From assembly GCA_028285945.1 (NCBI GenBank), contig JAPYNE010000023.1, forward strand, positions 1-64,000: a stretch of 64,000 nucleotides of DNA, written 5' to 3'. Source of the DNA: Candidatus Foliamicus numerosus (GTDB taxonomy: Bacteria > Pseudomonadota > Gammaproteobacteria > Steroidobacterales > Foliamicaceae). Below the pieces are notes generated by a model. The model searched no databases, had not been told where the DNA came from, and saw only the letters and a list, made by a program, of their open reading frames with translations. The stretch's first letter is position 1. Each line of letters begins with the position of its first letter. Position numbers and translations under genes: made by a program. This document shows, one piece after another, positions 27,933-36,996 of this stretch.

Positions 27933-28037
27933 CCCTGCGCTTGCCCCGCTTCCGCAGGAGACGCATGAAGTCATCCTGACGCTTGGCGAAGGCATCCCTG
28001 CCTTCGACACTCCTGCGGAAGCGGAGCAAGCACAGGG
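27933..28037 (+). repeat. three-way-junction hairpin element, copy 1a
   Basis: Outer arms 27933-27960 and 28010-28037 are complementary at 26 of 28 positions and end GGAG/CTCC. Inside are linker ACGCATGAA, a small hairpin (GTCA tcc TGAC), linker GCTTGG, a 7-bp hairpin (CGAAGGC/GCCTTCG) and linker ACA. It lies between the porin stop and the convergent symporter gene. Confidence 0.9.
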
Positions 28038-28040
28038 CTT

Positions 28041-29780
28041 TTAGCCGCCGCTGTCCCGGCTCCGCAGGAGACGCATGAAGTCGTCCTGACGCTTGGCGAA
28101 GGCATCCCTGCCTTCGACACTCCTGCGGAAGCGGGGCAAGCACAAAGCGCCGATGCCTTCGGGCGAAATGCCGAACAGCCAGTTTTCGGGCGTGTTGGCG
28201 GCGAACGGCGCCACGAATACCCCCTTGAAATAAACGATGTAGCCCATGGTGAAGACCAGCCCGCTCAGCATCCCGGCTATCGCGCCCTGCTTGTTCACGC
28301 GCAGCGACAGGATGCCCAGCAGGATGGCGGGAAACAGGGAGGCGGCGGCCAGTCCAAAGGCCAGCGCCACCACTTCGGCCACGAAGCCTGGCGGGTTGAA
28401 GCCCAGGTAGCCGGCCAGAAGCACCGCCACGGCGGCGCTGATCCGCCCGGCGCGCAGTTCCGCTCGCTCCGAGATGTTGCGCGCGAACACGCTCTTGATC
28501 AGATCGTGCGAAACGGCGGCCGAGATCACGAGCAGCAGGCCGGCGGCGGTGGATAGCGCGGCGGCGATGCCGCCCGCCGCCACCAGCGCGATCACCCAGT
28601 TCGGCAACTGCGCGATTTCCGGGTTGGCGAGCACGATGATGTCGCGGTCCACGGTGAGCTCATTGCCGCGCCAGCCCTCGGCTTCGGCGCGGACGGCAAA
28701 TTCCGGGTTGGCGTCGTTGTAGTACTGGATGCGCCCGTCGCCGTTTAAGTCCTGAAAACGCAGCAGTCCGGTTTCCTCCCAAGTGCGGAACCAGCCGGGC
28801 CGGTCCTCGTAGCGCAGATTGGCCGTTTCCTCGAACACCGGGCCGGTTTGTATCGTGGCGGTGAGGTTCAGCCGGGCTAGCGCGCCCACCGCCGGCGCCG
28901 TGGTGTAGAGAATGGCGATGAACAGCAGCGCGTAGCCGGCGGAAGCGCGAGCATCGCGCACCCTGGGCACGGTGAAGAACCGCACCAGCACATGCGGCAG
29001 GCCGGCCGTGCCGATCATCAGCGCCAAGGTAATGAAGAAGATGTCCGCAGTGCTTTTCGAGCCGCTGGTGAATGCCGTGAAGCCGAGATCCGTTACGATG
29101 CGGTCCAGCGTTTCCAGCAGCCGACCGCCGCCGTCGAGCACTTCGCTGCCGAACGCCGCCTGGGGCAGGGCAACGCCGGTGACCTGAAGCGAGATGAACG
29201 CCGCCGGAACCGTATAGGCGAAGATGAGCACGCAGTATTGCGCCACCTGGGTGTAGGTGATGCCCTTCATCCCGCCCAGAACGGCATACAGGAACACCAC
29301 GCCCATGCCCACCGCCAATCCTACGCTGATATCCACGCTCAGAAAGCGCGAGAACACGATGCCCACGCCGCGCATCTGCCCCGCCACGTAGGTGAACGAG
29401 ATCACGATCAGGCAAATCACCGCCACCACGCGCGCCGCATCCGAGTAGTAGCGCTCGCCGATGAAGTCGGGCACTGTGAACTTGCCGAAGCGCCGCAGGT
29501 AGGGTGCCAGCAGCAAAGCCAGCAGCACGTAGCCGCCGGTCCAGCCCATCAGGTAAACGGAGCTGTCGTACCCCAGAAAGGCGATCAGGCCCGCCATCGA
29601 GATAAACGAGGCCGCCGACATCCAGTCGGCCGCGGTGGCCATCCCGTTGGCCACCGGATGCACATGCTTGCCGGCCACATAAAAATCGCCTGTGGTGCGC
29701 GCCTTGGACCAGAACGCAATGCCGATGTAGAGGGCGAACGAAAGCCCCACAACGATATAGGTGAGCGTCTTGAGGCCCAT
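28041..29780 (-). CDS. sodium:solute symporter, VC_2705/ActP-like, with altered C-terminus
   Basis: SSS-family inner-membrane symporter of 579 residues, probably for acetate or another small acid. The N-terminal signature KARTTGDFYVAGKHVHPVAN, the SF motif region MKGITYTQVAQYCVLIFAYT and about 13 helices fit the VC_2705 subfamily, which works with a DUF4212 small subunit, here encoded directly upstream. Up to ENWLFGISPEGIGA it looks normal. The final 35 residues (LCLPRFRRSVEGRDAFAKRQ and on to RDSGG) are translated from hairpin repeat copy 1b and do not resemble the family. The usual C-terminal hydrophobic segment is therefore missing, and the transporter may be truncated or have gained a new tail. 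Confidence 0.9.
   Translation of the reverse strand: MGLKTLTYIVVGLSFALYIGIAFWSKARTTGDFYVAGKHVHPVANGMATAADWMSAASFISMAGLIAFLGYDSSVYLMGWTGGYVLLALLLAPYLRRFGKFTVPDFIGERYYSDAARVVAVICLIVISFTYVAGQMRGVGIVFSRFLSVDISVGLAVGMGVVFLYAVLGGMKGITYTQVAQYCVLIFAYTVPAAFISLQVTGVALPQAAFGSEVLDGGGRLLETLDRIVTDLGFTAFTSGSKSTADIFFITLALMIGTAGLPHVLVRFFTVPRVRDARASAGYALLFIAILYTTAPAVGALARLNLTATIQTGPVFEETANLRYEDRPGWFRTWEETGLLRFQDLNGDGRIQYYNDANPEFAVRAEAEGWRGNELTVDRDIIVLANPEIAQLPNWVIALVAAGGIAAALSTAAGLLLVISAAVSHDLIKSVFARNISERAELRAGRISAAVAVLLAGYLGFNPPGFVAEVVALAFGLAAASLFPAILLGILSLRVNKQGAIAGMLSGLVFTMGYIVYFKGVFVAPFAANTPENWLFGISPEGIGALCLPRFRRSVEGRDAFAKRQDDFMRLLRSRDSGG
28051..28140 (+). repeat. three-way-junction hairpin element, copy 1b
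   Basis: Second copy, 110 bp after copy 1a, with the same core (ACGCATGAA, GCTTGG, CGAAGGC/GCCTTCG, ACA) and 3' arm (28120-28140), but its 5' arm (28051-28070) pairs well only over the inner 12-16 bases. It encodes, on the minus strand, the last 30 or so residues of the symporter. Confidence 0.85.
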
Positions 29781-30029
29781 TCAGTCCTCTCTCACCCCGT
29801 GCTTGCGGTCGATCCGGTTCATCAGCGCCACGTACACGAAGATCAGCGCCAGAAAGCCGTATAGGCTCCCTTGCTGCGCGAACCAGAATCCCAGCTTGAA
29901 GCCGCCCAGCGTGAACTGGTTGAGAAAATCCGCCAGCAGCACTCCGCAGCCGAAGGAAATGGCGAACCATACGGCCAGCAAAATCAGCGCCAGCCGCAGA
30001 TTCTCCCCCCAGTACGACAGCTTGCTCAT
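29781..30029 (-). CDS. DUF4212 small subunit of the sodium:solute symporter
   Basis: An 82-residue membrane protein with two helices (LALILLAVWFAISFGCGVLL and GSLYGFLALIFVYVALMNRI). The FWFAQQGSLYGFLALIFVYV block and the closing MNRIDRKHG define DUF4212, which always accompanies VC_2705-type symporters. Its stop is immediately followed by the symporter ATG, so the two are translated as a unit. Confidence 0.92.
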   Translation of the reverse strand: MSKLSYWGENLRLALILLAVWFAISFGCGVLLADFLNQFTLGGFKLGFWFAQQGSLYGFLALIFVYVALMNRIDRKHGVRED

Positions 30030-30107
30030 GATCCCGCCCTCTTATCCGAAAACTAAAGTGTAGCGGCGCTTAACTTCCAAGTCGGTTCGACGATCTACTT
30101 GATCGGG

Positions 30108-30302
30108 ATGGGACTTCTCATGATTATCTTGATCGGTCTCCCGTTCATCATCGCATCCGGGGCTTTCCGGTTCATCATGTTGATCTTGGCGACTATTCAC
30201 GCGGCGGTCGACAAGGACCTGGACTGCCTTCATGAGCCTCCCGTTTCTCAAGCAGGGCGGACTGCTCAATTCGCTGCTAGAAGCGGTCCTTGCGCCGCCT
30301 GA
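30108..30302 (+). CDS. possible small hydrophobic peptide
   Basis: An ATG-started frame of 64 codons whose first 30 residues (GLLMIILIGLPFIIASGAFR and beyond) form one or two membrane helices. It overlaps the gloB 3' end by 26 bases on the other strand. There is no clear Shine-Dalgarno and no family match, so coding is doubtful. It is the only content seen in the gap between the symporter subunit and gloB. Confidence 0.2.
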   Translation: MGLLMIILIGLPFIIASGAFRFIMLILATIHAAVDKDLDCLHEPPVSQAGRTAQFAARSGPCAA

Positions 30303-31047
30303 CCTCGGCGAAGACTTCAACGTCGGCGGCGTCCTCCATTCCCAGTTGCGCGCGGATGCCCTTGCTGTCCGGGCGCAGGAACGGATTGGTGCGTTTCTCC
30401 TGGTGCAGGGTTGTGGGCACGGTCGGATGCCCCTCCGCGCGCAGGCGCGCCACTTCCTCCATGCGCTTGATCAGCGCCTTGTTGCCCGGGTCCACGGTGA
30501 GCGCGAAGCGGCCGTTGGCCTGCGTGTATTCGTGCGCGCAGTAGATGCGGGTGCGCCCGGGCCAGTTCATCAGCTTCTGCAGCGAGGTCCACATCTGCTC
30601 CGGCGAGCCCTCGAACAGGCGACCGCAGCCCATAGCGAACAGGGTGTCGCCCACGAAGGCGGCATCCTCGCCGGGGAAGTAATAAACGATGTGGCCGCGG
30701 GTGTGGCCGGGCGTGTCGAACACTTGGGCTTCGGCGCTGCCGAATTCCAGCGTTTCGCCCTCGCCAACCTGGAGGTCGATGCCGGGGATGCGCATGGCGT
30801 CGGCGCTGGGCCCGACAATGATGCAGCCGGTGTGTTCCTTCAGCCACAGGTTGCCGCCGGCATGGTCGGGATGGTGGTGGGTGTTGAGGATGTGCGTCAG
30901 GCGCCAGCCCTTGCGCTTAAGTTCGCGCCGGATGGCCTTGGGGTCGGGTGTGTCGATGGCGGCGGTCAGGCCGGACAGGCGCTCGCGAATCAGAAACCCG
31001 TAGTTGTCCGACAAGCAGGGGAATTGGTGGATCTGCAGCAGGGCCAC
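30277..31047 (-). CDS. gloB: hydroxyacylglutathione hydrolase (glyoxalase II)
   Basis: Metallo-beta-lactamase-fold enzyme hydrolysing S-lactoylglutathione to D-lactate and glutathione in methylglyoxal detoxification. The binuclear metal motif THHHPDH is at residues 56-62. VFDTPGHTRGHIVYYF, FVGDTLFAMGCGRLFEG and YCAHEYTQANGRFAL carry the other ligands and glutathione contacts. The 256-residue length is normal. It starts directly after the moaB stop on the same strand. Confidence 0.95.
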   Translation of the reverse strand: MALLQIHQFPCLSDNYGFLIRERLSGLTAAIDTPDPKAIRRELKRKGWRLTHILNTHHHPDHAGGNLWLKEHTGCIIVGPSADAMRIPGIDLQVGEGETLEFGSAEAQVFDTPGHTRGHIVYYFPGEDAAFVGDTLFAMGCGRLFEGSPEQMWTSLQKLMNWPGRTRIYCAHEYTQANGRFALTVDPGNKALIKRMEEVARLRAEGHPTVPTTLHQEKRTNPFLRPDSKGIRAQLGMEDAADVEVFAEVRRRKDRF

Positions 31048-31572
31048 TTACGTTTCCCTGAGGCGGGGCCTGAGTTCGGCCAAGTTGCAGGGACGGGTGC
31101 GAGTGTCGAGCTGGGCCTCGATGAGCTGGTCCCAGCCGGTGGCCACGGCGTTGCGTGAGCCGGGCAGGCAGAACACGAAGGTGCCGTTGGCCAGACCCGC
31201 CAAGCAGCGAGACTGCAGCGTGGAAGTGCCGATGTCCTCGTACGACAGCACCCGGAATATCTCGCCGAAGCCTTCGATCTGCTTATCGAGCAGCGGCTCG
31301 ACCGCTTCCGGCGTGCCGTCGCGCCCGGTCAGGCCCGTGCCGCCCGTAGTGATGACGGCATCCACCCCTTCATCCGCAATCCACCGCGAAACCACGGCCC
31401 TGATGCGGTACCGGTGGTCCGGTTCCAGCAGCCGCTGGTGCAGCTGGTGCCCGGCGCCGGCGATACGCTCTGCCAGCAGCGCGCCCGAATCGTCCGTTTC
31501 CAGCGTCCGGCTGTCCGAAATCGTTAGCACGGCGATGCTCAACGGCAGAAATGTGTCTGACTTTTCATCCAA
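31048..31572 (-). CDS. moaB: molybdenum cofactor biosynthesis protein MoaB/Mog family
   Basis: MPT-adenylyltransferase-fold protein of molybdopterin synthesis. Residues 10-174 show the family blocks LSIAVLTISDSRTLETDDSG, DAVITTGGTGLTGRDGTPEA, SYEDIGTSTLQSR and FVFCLPGSRNAVATGWDQL. The start is a TTG at 31572 with GGAGAG upstream; no in-frame ATG lies before the domain. It is adjacent to gloB. Cofactor supply fits the Mo hydroxylase genes 6 kb away, together with moeA. Confidence 0.93.
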   Translation of the reverse strand: MDEKSDTFLPLSIAVLTISDSRTLETDDSGALLAERIAGAGHQLHQRLLEPDHRYRIRAVVSRWIADEGVDAVITTGGTGLTGRDGTPEAVEPLLDKQIEGFGEIFRVLSYEDIGTSTLQSRCLAGLANGTFVFCLPGSRNAVATGWDQLIEAQLDTRTRPCNLAELRPRLRET

Positions 31573-31674
31573 GCTTGCGCTCTCCGTAACGAAATGATTC
31601 TACGATACCGGATTTCGTAATAACGGAGCCTTGCGCTCGCATTTTATGGATCAAGGCTGGTAGGGTACCAAGCC

Positions 31675-33009
31675 ATGGATACAAGAAAGAATGCGACGAC
31701 TGATCTGCCGGATTTGCAGGCGTACTGGATGCCGTTCACGGCCAACCGGCAATTCAAGCGCGACCCGCGTTTCGTGGTGGATGCCCAAGGCATGTATTAC
31801 ACGACTCACGAAGGCGAGCAGATGCTCGATGGCGCTTCAGGGCTCTGGTGCTGCGCCGCCGGGCACTGCCATCCGCACATCGTGGCCGCGATCCAGGAGC
31901 AGGCCGAGAAGCTGGATTACTACACCGCGTTTCAGATGGGCTATCCGCGCACTTTCGCGCTGGCCAACCGGTTGGCCGGGATGGCGCCGGAGGGCCTGTC
32001 GAGCGTGTTTTTCACCAATTCCGGTTCGGAATCGGTCGATACGGCGCTGAAAATCGCGCTTGCCTGGCACCGCTTGCGCGGCGAGGGCCACCGGGTGCGG
32101 TTGATCGGGCGCCAGAAGGGCTACCACGGCGTGGGCTTCGGCGGCATTTCGGTGGGCGGCATCTCGTCGAACCGCAAGCTGTTCGGAGCGCTGCTGGCGG
32201 GCGTGGACCACCTTGGGCACACGCAGAATCTTGAGCGCCAGGCATTCAGCCGCGGACAGCCGGACTGGGGCGCCCACCTAGCCGACGAACTGGAGGAGAT
32301 CGCGGCGCTGCATGACGCCTCGACCATTGCCGCGGTGATCATTGAGCCGATCGCCTGTTCAGGCGGCGTTCTAGTCCCGCCCAAGGGCTATCTGGAACGG
32401 ATTCGCGAGATCTGCAATAAGCACGGGCTGCTGCTGATCTTCGACGAGGTCATCACGGGCTTCGGACGCACGGGCGAGGCGTTCGCTTCGCAGACCTTCG
32501 GCGTGACGCCCGATATCATCACGCTGGCCAAGGGCCTGACCAGCGGCTCCGTGCCGATGGGCGCGGTGCTGGTGCGCCGCGACATCTACGACGATTTCAT
32601 GCAGGGCCCCGAGCAGCTCATCGAGTTTGCGCACGGCTACACCTATTCGGGCCATCCGCTGGCCGTGGCGGCCGCGCACGGTGCGCTGGACGTGTATCAG
32701 GACCAGGGACTCTTCGAGCGCGGGAAGGAAACCGGCAAGCTGCTGGGCGACGCGCTGCAGGCGCTGAAAGGCAAGCCCTACGTGATCGATATCCGCGATT
32801 TCGGGATGCTGGGCGCGGTGGAACTGGAGCCGGTGCCGAACAAGCCCACGGCCCGCGCGCAGGAGGCCTTCCGGTATTGCTTCGAAAACGGCCTGCTGGT
32901 GCGCACCACCGGCGACACCATCGCCGTATGTCCCGCCCTGATCGCAGAGGAATCGCACATTGCCGAGATCGTGGAGAAGCTTGCCCGCGTTCTCGACTCT
33001 CTTTCGTAG
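31675..33009 (+). CDS. class III omega-amino acid:pyruvate aminotransferase
   Basis: PLP enzyme of 444 residues, of the beta-alanine/omega-amino acid:pyruvate type, moving an amino group from an omega-amine to pyruvate. Visible parts are LQAYWMPFTANRQFKRDPRF, FFTNSGSESVDTALKIAL, the PLP-phosphate region GYHGVGFGGISVGG, LLIFDEVITGFGRTG and the Schiff-base lysine in ITLAKGLTSGSVPMG near residue 286. It is divergent from moaB and convergent with moeA. The substrate is uncertain among beta-alanine, taurine and other amines. Confidence 0.92.
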   Translation: MDTRKNATTDLPDLQAYWMPFTANRQFKRDPRFVVDAQGMYYTTHEGEQMLDGASGLWCCAAGHCHPHIVAAIQEQAEKLDYYTAFQMGYPRTFALANRLAGMAPEGLSSVFFTNSGSESVDTALKIALAWHRLRGEGHRVRLIGRQKGYHGVGFGGISVGGISSNRKLFGALLAGVDHLGHTQNLERQAFSRGQPDWGAHLADELEEIAALHDASTIAAVIIEPIACSGGVLVPPKGYLERIREICNKHGLLLIFDEVITGFGRTGEAFASQTFGVTPDIITLAKGLTSGSVPMGAVLVRRDIYDDFMQGPEQLIEFAHGYTYSGHPLAVAAAHGALDVYQDQGLFERGKETGKLLGDALQALKGKPYVIDIRDFGMLGAVELEPVPNKPTARAQEAFRYCFENGLLVRTTGDTIAVCPALIAEESHIAEIVEKLARVLDSLS

Positions 33010-33100
33010 CAGTGCGCCATGAGTGCCGCGCGCAGAGACACGCGCAAGCACGCCGGGTCCACCATTGCTGCGATGTCCTCGGCCCGCGCCGCCTTCCGAG

Positions 33101-34312
33101 CTAACCGTTCCAGCGGAAAACGCGCGCCGTGCAGCCGGCTGGGAAGCGGCTGCGATTTGCGGGGAGCTGGGCGAAACCGTCGGTCTGCGCGAGCGACGCG
33201 AAGTCGCCTGAGGTGTTGGTTGGCCGGGGTTGGGCGGTGAGCCGCCCGGTTTTGTCCGCCGACAGGCGCACCGGAAGGAGCCAAGCGAGCTTCGGCTTGA
33301 ACATAACAGTTTCGTCCAGCACGGCGGTTTCGGGACGGGCTTGGCCGGCGCCCTGCGCCTTGTCGAGCGCGGGGATGACGTAGCGGCGCAGGCATACGAG
33401 GCTGGAAACAGGATTGCCGGGAAGGCCGAACACAGGGATCTCGCCGTGCATGCCGAACCAAAGCGGGAAACCGGGGCGCTGGCGCACGCGGTGGAGGACG
33501 GGCGCTACGCCCAGCTCGGCTAGGACGCCCGGGACATAGTCCTTCGCGCCTTTGGAAACGCCGCCGCTTAGGATCAGCGCATCGCTTTGGGAGAGCGCAT
33601 AATCAATCCGATCCGCGAGCACGCCGGGATCGTCGGGCGCGTGCAGGGCGCGGATGCCGGCGTAGCCGTGGCGGCTGAGCAGGGCGGCCATGGCGGGGCC
33701 GTTGCTGGAGCGGATCTGCCAAGGTCGGGGGAGGGCGCCCAGCCCCACCAGTTCGTCGCCGGTGGAAACCAGCGCGATCCGGGGCGTGCGCGCAACCAGC
33801 GGATTGGCCACGCCGTTGGCGCTTAGCAGCGCCATTTCCACGCCGCCGATCCGTTGCCCTGCCTTCAGCAACAGCGCGCCGGCGCGGCGGTCGGAGCCCT
33901 TTTTGTGGATGAACTGGCCGCGCTTCGGGCGGTAGCCGCTGTCGATTTGCACACCTGCGCCGGCATCGCGCACATGTTCGACGGGAACGACGGCATCGGC
34001 CCCGTTCGGAATGGGCGCCCCCGTGGCGATGCGCCAAGCCGCATGCGAATCCAAAAGCGTTGCCGCGGCTTGGCCGGCGCTTTGCGCGCCCTCAAGCCGG
34101 AACGCGCGCCGGCCCGACTGCCAGCTTTTCCAGCGCAGCGCAATGCCGTCCATGGTGGCGCGGTTGTAGGGCGGCAGGTCGCGTTCGGCGCGGATGTTCT
34201 CGCGCAATACGCGCCCGGCGGCGGAGGGCAGGGGCGCTCGCTCGCCCCCCCAAACCGGGACGGTCCTCAGGATCAGCCGCTCGGCCTGCGTGACGGTGAG
34301 CTCTGTTTGCAT
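33101..34312 (-). CDS. moeA: molybdopterin molybdenumtransferase
   Basis: Inserts molybdate into MPT-AMP to complete the Mo cofactor. The 403 residues show the MoeA order: VTQAERLI, then NIRAERDLPPYNRATMDGIA, RIATGAPIPNGADAVVPVEH, IALVSTGDELVGLG, ALILSGGVSKGAKDYV and FGLPGNPVSSLVCLRRYVIP. The C-terminal domain IV is present (SGDFASLAQTDGFAQLP). It probably serves the coxSLM-type enzyme downstream. The region 34313-34453 upstream of it holds only a hairpin. Confidence 0.95.
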   Translation of the reverse strand: MQTELTVTQAERLILRTVPVWGGERAPLPSAAGRVLRENIRAERDLPPYNRATMDGIALRWKSWQSGRRAFRLEGAQSAGQAAATLLDSHAAWRIATGAPIPNGADAVVPVEHVRDAGAGVQIDSGYRPKRGQFIHKKGSDRRAGALLLKAGQRIGGVEMALLSANGVANPLVARTPRIALVSTGDELVGLGALPRPWQIRSSNGPAMAALLSRHGYAGIRALHAPDDPGVLADRIDYALSQSDALILSGGVSKGAKDYVPGVLAELGVAPVLHRVRQRPGFPLWFGMHGEIPVFGLPGNPVSSLVCLRRYVIPALDKAQGAGQARPETAVLDETVMFKPKLAWLLPVRLSADKTGRLTAQPRPTNTSGDFASLAQTDGFAQLPANRSRFPAGCTARVFRWNG

Positions 34313-34365
34313 CGGCGCATAGCCTAACCGGTAAAGAGAGGGCGTCCTGTCCTCCGCGAGGGATC

Positions 34366-34388
34366 AGCGAGGGCTGGAAACCCTCGCT
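34366..34388. terminator. hairpin between moeA and the YrdC-like gene
   Basis: AGCGAGGG and CCCTCGCT form a perfect 8-bp stem with a 7-nt loop, downstream of the minus-strand YrdC-like gene. There is no T-tract, so termination is only a possibility. Confidence 0.3.
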
Positions 34389-34453
34389 CTTGGCGTTATT
34401 CAGAGAAGATTAGGCGGAGGCCGGGCGCCTCAACACTTATGCTGCTGCGGGGT

Positions 34454-35161
34454 TCAGGGGAGGCGCAGTTCCACCTTGCCATGCTTTCCGAAGGCGGCGG
34501 CGACTTGGTCGAACACCACGCCCACGCGGATCACGGAGAAGTCGCGGAAGTCGATGATGGTGCTGGAATGCCCCTGCGGGTTGGCGTATCTGGACGTGCC
34601 GTAATCGAAATACACGCTGGCCGCCTCGCGCACCGGAGCTTCGATATCCTGGTAGCGGTACTTGGAGCCCTGAAGCGAGGTGTTGGCTGAGGAGCCGAAA
34701 ACCGGCATGCCGCGTTGCCAGGACTGCCGCGCAATCTCGTTGTGGAACTGACCGGCGTTGAGCAGCATGTCCATGGTGCCGGCCTTGGTGGAGGATTTCA
34801 TCACGAAGGGCTCCACGCGGCCGAAGAACTCGTGTCGGATCCGGAATGGCGCGACGATGGAGAAGGGGATGTTCTCCTCGCGCACGATGGTTTCGGCCAG
34901 GTCGTGCTTCCAGTCTTCCATCGTGTGAATGGCGCGGCTCATCTCGACATTGGCGAACAGGCCGCCGGGCTTCTCGTAGCTGCGCTTCTTGGCGGCGTAG
35001 ATGGCGCGGATGCCTGCCTCGGTGCAAGCATTCACGGCGTAGGCCACGTCCAGCGGCGCGATGGCGACCTTGCCTGCCGCGATCGTGTCGAGCAGCAAGG
35101 CCACGTCGGCTTGGAGCCGGCTGGCAGGCACGGGGTCGGCGGTGGTTCGGTCCTTGTTCAT
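34454..35161 (-). CDS. Sua5/YciO/YrdC-domain protein
   Basis: A 235-residue YrdC-fold protein. DVALLLDTIAAGKVAIAPLD replaces the usual threonylcarbamoyl-AMP synthase opening, and the PVFGSSANTSLQGSKYRYQD and HSSTIIDFRDFSVIRVGV blocks match the nucleotide-binding end of the family. The N-terminal KR..KP motif is only loosely kept (AAKKRSYEKPGGLF), so it may not make tRNA t6A and resembles YciO-type paralogues. A TTG at 35173, abutting the upstream stop, is an alternative start. Likely co-transcribed with the MmgE/PrpD gene. Confidence 0.75.
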   Translation of the reverse strand: MNKDRTTADPVPASRLQADVALLLDTIAAGKVAIAPLDVAYAVNACTEAGIRAIYAAKKRSYEKPGGLFANVEMSRAIHTMEDWKHDLAETIVREENIPFSIVAPFRIRHEFFGRVEPFVMKSSTKAGTMDMLLNAGQFHNEIARQSWQRGMPVFGSSANTSLQGSKYRYQDIEAPVREAASVYFDYGTSRYANPQGHSSTIIDFRDFSVIRVGVVFDQVAAAFGKHGKVELRLP

Positions 35162-35173
35162 GGCCAAGCGCAA

Positions 35174-36550
35174 TCACTCGCAGAAAGGCGCGATAAGGCT
35201 CTCGACCCGATCAAGCTCTTGCAGCCTGTCCAAGGTTGCGGCGGTGTGCGCGGCATCGATCCTGTTGTCTCCTTTAGTGAGGCCGGCGAATTTTACGAGC
35301 AGATCATTGCGTTTCATAGGATTGGCCGGCGTGCCCAAGCTGTCCAGCACATCCGAGCGGCGGACTTGCCCGCCGCGCGTTTTCAGTTCCAGCCAGCTGC
35401 CGAAATGCGCGGGGAAGGCCGCCTGCATCCGGGCATCGGCCACCGCCTCCACGCGGTCGGCGACGGCCAGCGTGCGCGGGTCGGCGAGCGCCTCGCCCAT
35501 GAAGCCGGCAACGGAACCGGGGCCGTAATGCAGTGCCGCGCCAAGCGTGAAGGGCAGGCTGTACTGCGCGGCCATTTCCGAAGTCGGTCGGCGCAGCATG
35601 TGCTGCGTCACCAGGATGTCGGGGCCGCCCACGGTGATCGATTCGATTTCGCCCGGATCGAGGCTGAAGTTGCCGGTCACTTCGGCCAGCGCGTCCAGCG
35701 TGGAGTGAAACAGCCGGCAGCAGGGATAGGGCTTGTAGCTGATGCGGTGGATTTCGGGACCGTCGGGGTGCGGGCGGTTAAGCCGCCCGGGATCGGAGTT
35801 CGCCCCGAAGTTGTGGATCAGGCCGTAGCGTCCTTCCAGGGCCTGTTCCGGCCCGGCGATGCCCAGCGCCGCATGCTCGGCGGCCATCACGCCGTGCAGC
35901 GCCGCGTAGCCGCCATGCAGGCGCTTGACCGTGGTGCCCTCCGGTTCCTGGCTGAACTGCATGGAGCCGCCGGCCATCGACAGCATCAGCCCCCAGCCGC
36001 GCGCCAGCTCGCGCGGCGACAGGCGCAACAGCACGGCGGCCGCCGCCGCCGCGCCGAAGCCCACGAACAGGCTGGTGGGATGGAATCCCAGCTCTATGGT
36101 CTCGGCCGCATTGGTGGCGGCGCCCACCCGGCCTGAGGCTTCGTATCCGGCAAGGATGGCCGCCGCCATATGCTCGCCGCCCAAGCCGTGATGCGCGGCC
36201 AGCGCCAGACTGGAGGCGATCACCGCGGCGCCCGGATGGCTGACCGATTCGTCGTGCGTGTCGTCCAGCTCCATGCCGTGCGCCGAGGTGGCGTTCACGA
36301 AGGCGGCCAGGGTCGGCGCCAGTCGCAGTTCCGATGCCAGCAGCGGCGCGTTGCCGGAGCCGGCGTGCGGCGCCGCCCATTCGTGCAGCCTCCGCCCCCA
36401 AGCCAGCATGGAGCCGGCATAGCAGCACCCTAGGTGGTCGAGGATGAGATTGCGGATTTGCGCCAGATCGCGCGCGGCCAGCGGAGCCTCGCCCGCCGCC
36501 AGCAACTCCTCCGCCAACGCCAGGCTCGAAGCGCTGCGGTTGATGTTCAC
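35174..36550 (-). CDS. MmgE/PrpD family protein
   Basis: A 458-residue member of the 2-methylcitrate dehydratase/cis-aconitate decarboxylase-like family. Conserved parts are LILDHLGCCYAGS, NATSAHGMELDDTHDESVSH, GYEASGRVGAA, GFHPTSLFVGFGAAAAAAVL and YKPYPCCRLFHSTLDA. The start is a GTG that overlaps the upstream small gene stop (GTGA). Family members dehydrate or decarboxylate small di- and tricarboxylates; the substrate here is unknown because no prpB, prpC or acnD neighbour is present. Confidence 0.9.
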   Translation of the reverse strand: MNINRSASSLALAEELLAAGEAPLAARDLAQIRNLILDHLGCCYAGSMLAWGRRLHEWAAPHAGSGNAPLLASELRLAPTLAAFVNATSAHGMELDDTHDESVSHPGAAVIASSLALAAHHGLGGEHMAAAILAGYEASGRVGAATNAAETIELGFHPTSLFVGFGAAAAAAVLLRLSPRELARGWGLMLSMAGGSMQFSQEPEGTTVKRLHGGYAALHGVMAAEHAALGIAGPEQALEGRYGLIHNFGANSDPGRLNRPHPDGPEIHRISYKPYPCCRLFHSTLDALAEVTGNFSLDPGEIESITVGGPDILVTQHMLRRPTSEMAAQYSLPFTLGAALHYGPGSVAGFMGEALADPRTLAVADRVEAVADARMQAAFPAHFGSWLELKTRGGQVRRSDVLDSLGTPANPMKRNDLLVKFAGLTKGDNRIDAAHTAATLDRLQELDRVESLIAPFCE

Positions 36551-36783
36551 GCGGCTTCACCCGTTTGTTTGCGGCGCAGGGATTCGGTGGCTGCGATTTC
36601 AGGCGAGCCGCTGGCGGGGTCTATCACCACGCCGTAGCTGTCGCGCGCCTGTTTGATCGAAAGCAGGCTGTTGATGCCGTCATAGGCCGCAGCCATCGTG
36701 CGCGGCGATACTTCGCCGCTCGCCAGCCGTCGTGCGAGCGAATCGGATGGCCGGCTTATTTGAGGCGTGTTTTCCAAAAGCAT
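36547..36783 (-). CDS. small protein resembling the C-terminal tail of hydantoinase B
   Basis: A 78-residue ORF with GGGAGC before its ATG, translationally coupled to the MmgE/PrpD gene by a 3-base overlap. The segment LARRLASGEVSPRTMAAAYD ... QARDSYGVVIDP resembles the last residues of N-methylhydantoinase/acetophenone-carboxylase B subunits (VSVEAARRDYGVVL). It may be a remnant of a lost hydantoinase gene or a free small subunit. Its upstream region (36784-36996) is shared with divergent coxG and should hold both promoters. Confidence 0.5.
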   Translation of the reverse strand: MLLENTPQISRPSDSLARRLASGEVSPRTMAAAYDGINSLLSIKQARDSYGVVIDPASGSPEIAATESLRRKQTGEAA

Positions 36784-36996
36784 TGCTCCCGGTGCGCTGT
36801 TCGCAAACGAATACCATATAGCAGTCATTTTCGGGACAGCACGCCGGTCGGAAACGACCTGCGCCGGGAGAGCCGTCGCCTGCGATTGTCGAAAGCCGCC
36901 TGCGCCGGTTAGGATTGCCGCATGGACCGGGCTGGCATTCCGCTGCGATTCATCGTTCGCCAGCCCGGCAAGCAGGCTTAGGGGGCTTCTGCAAAA

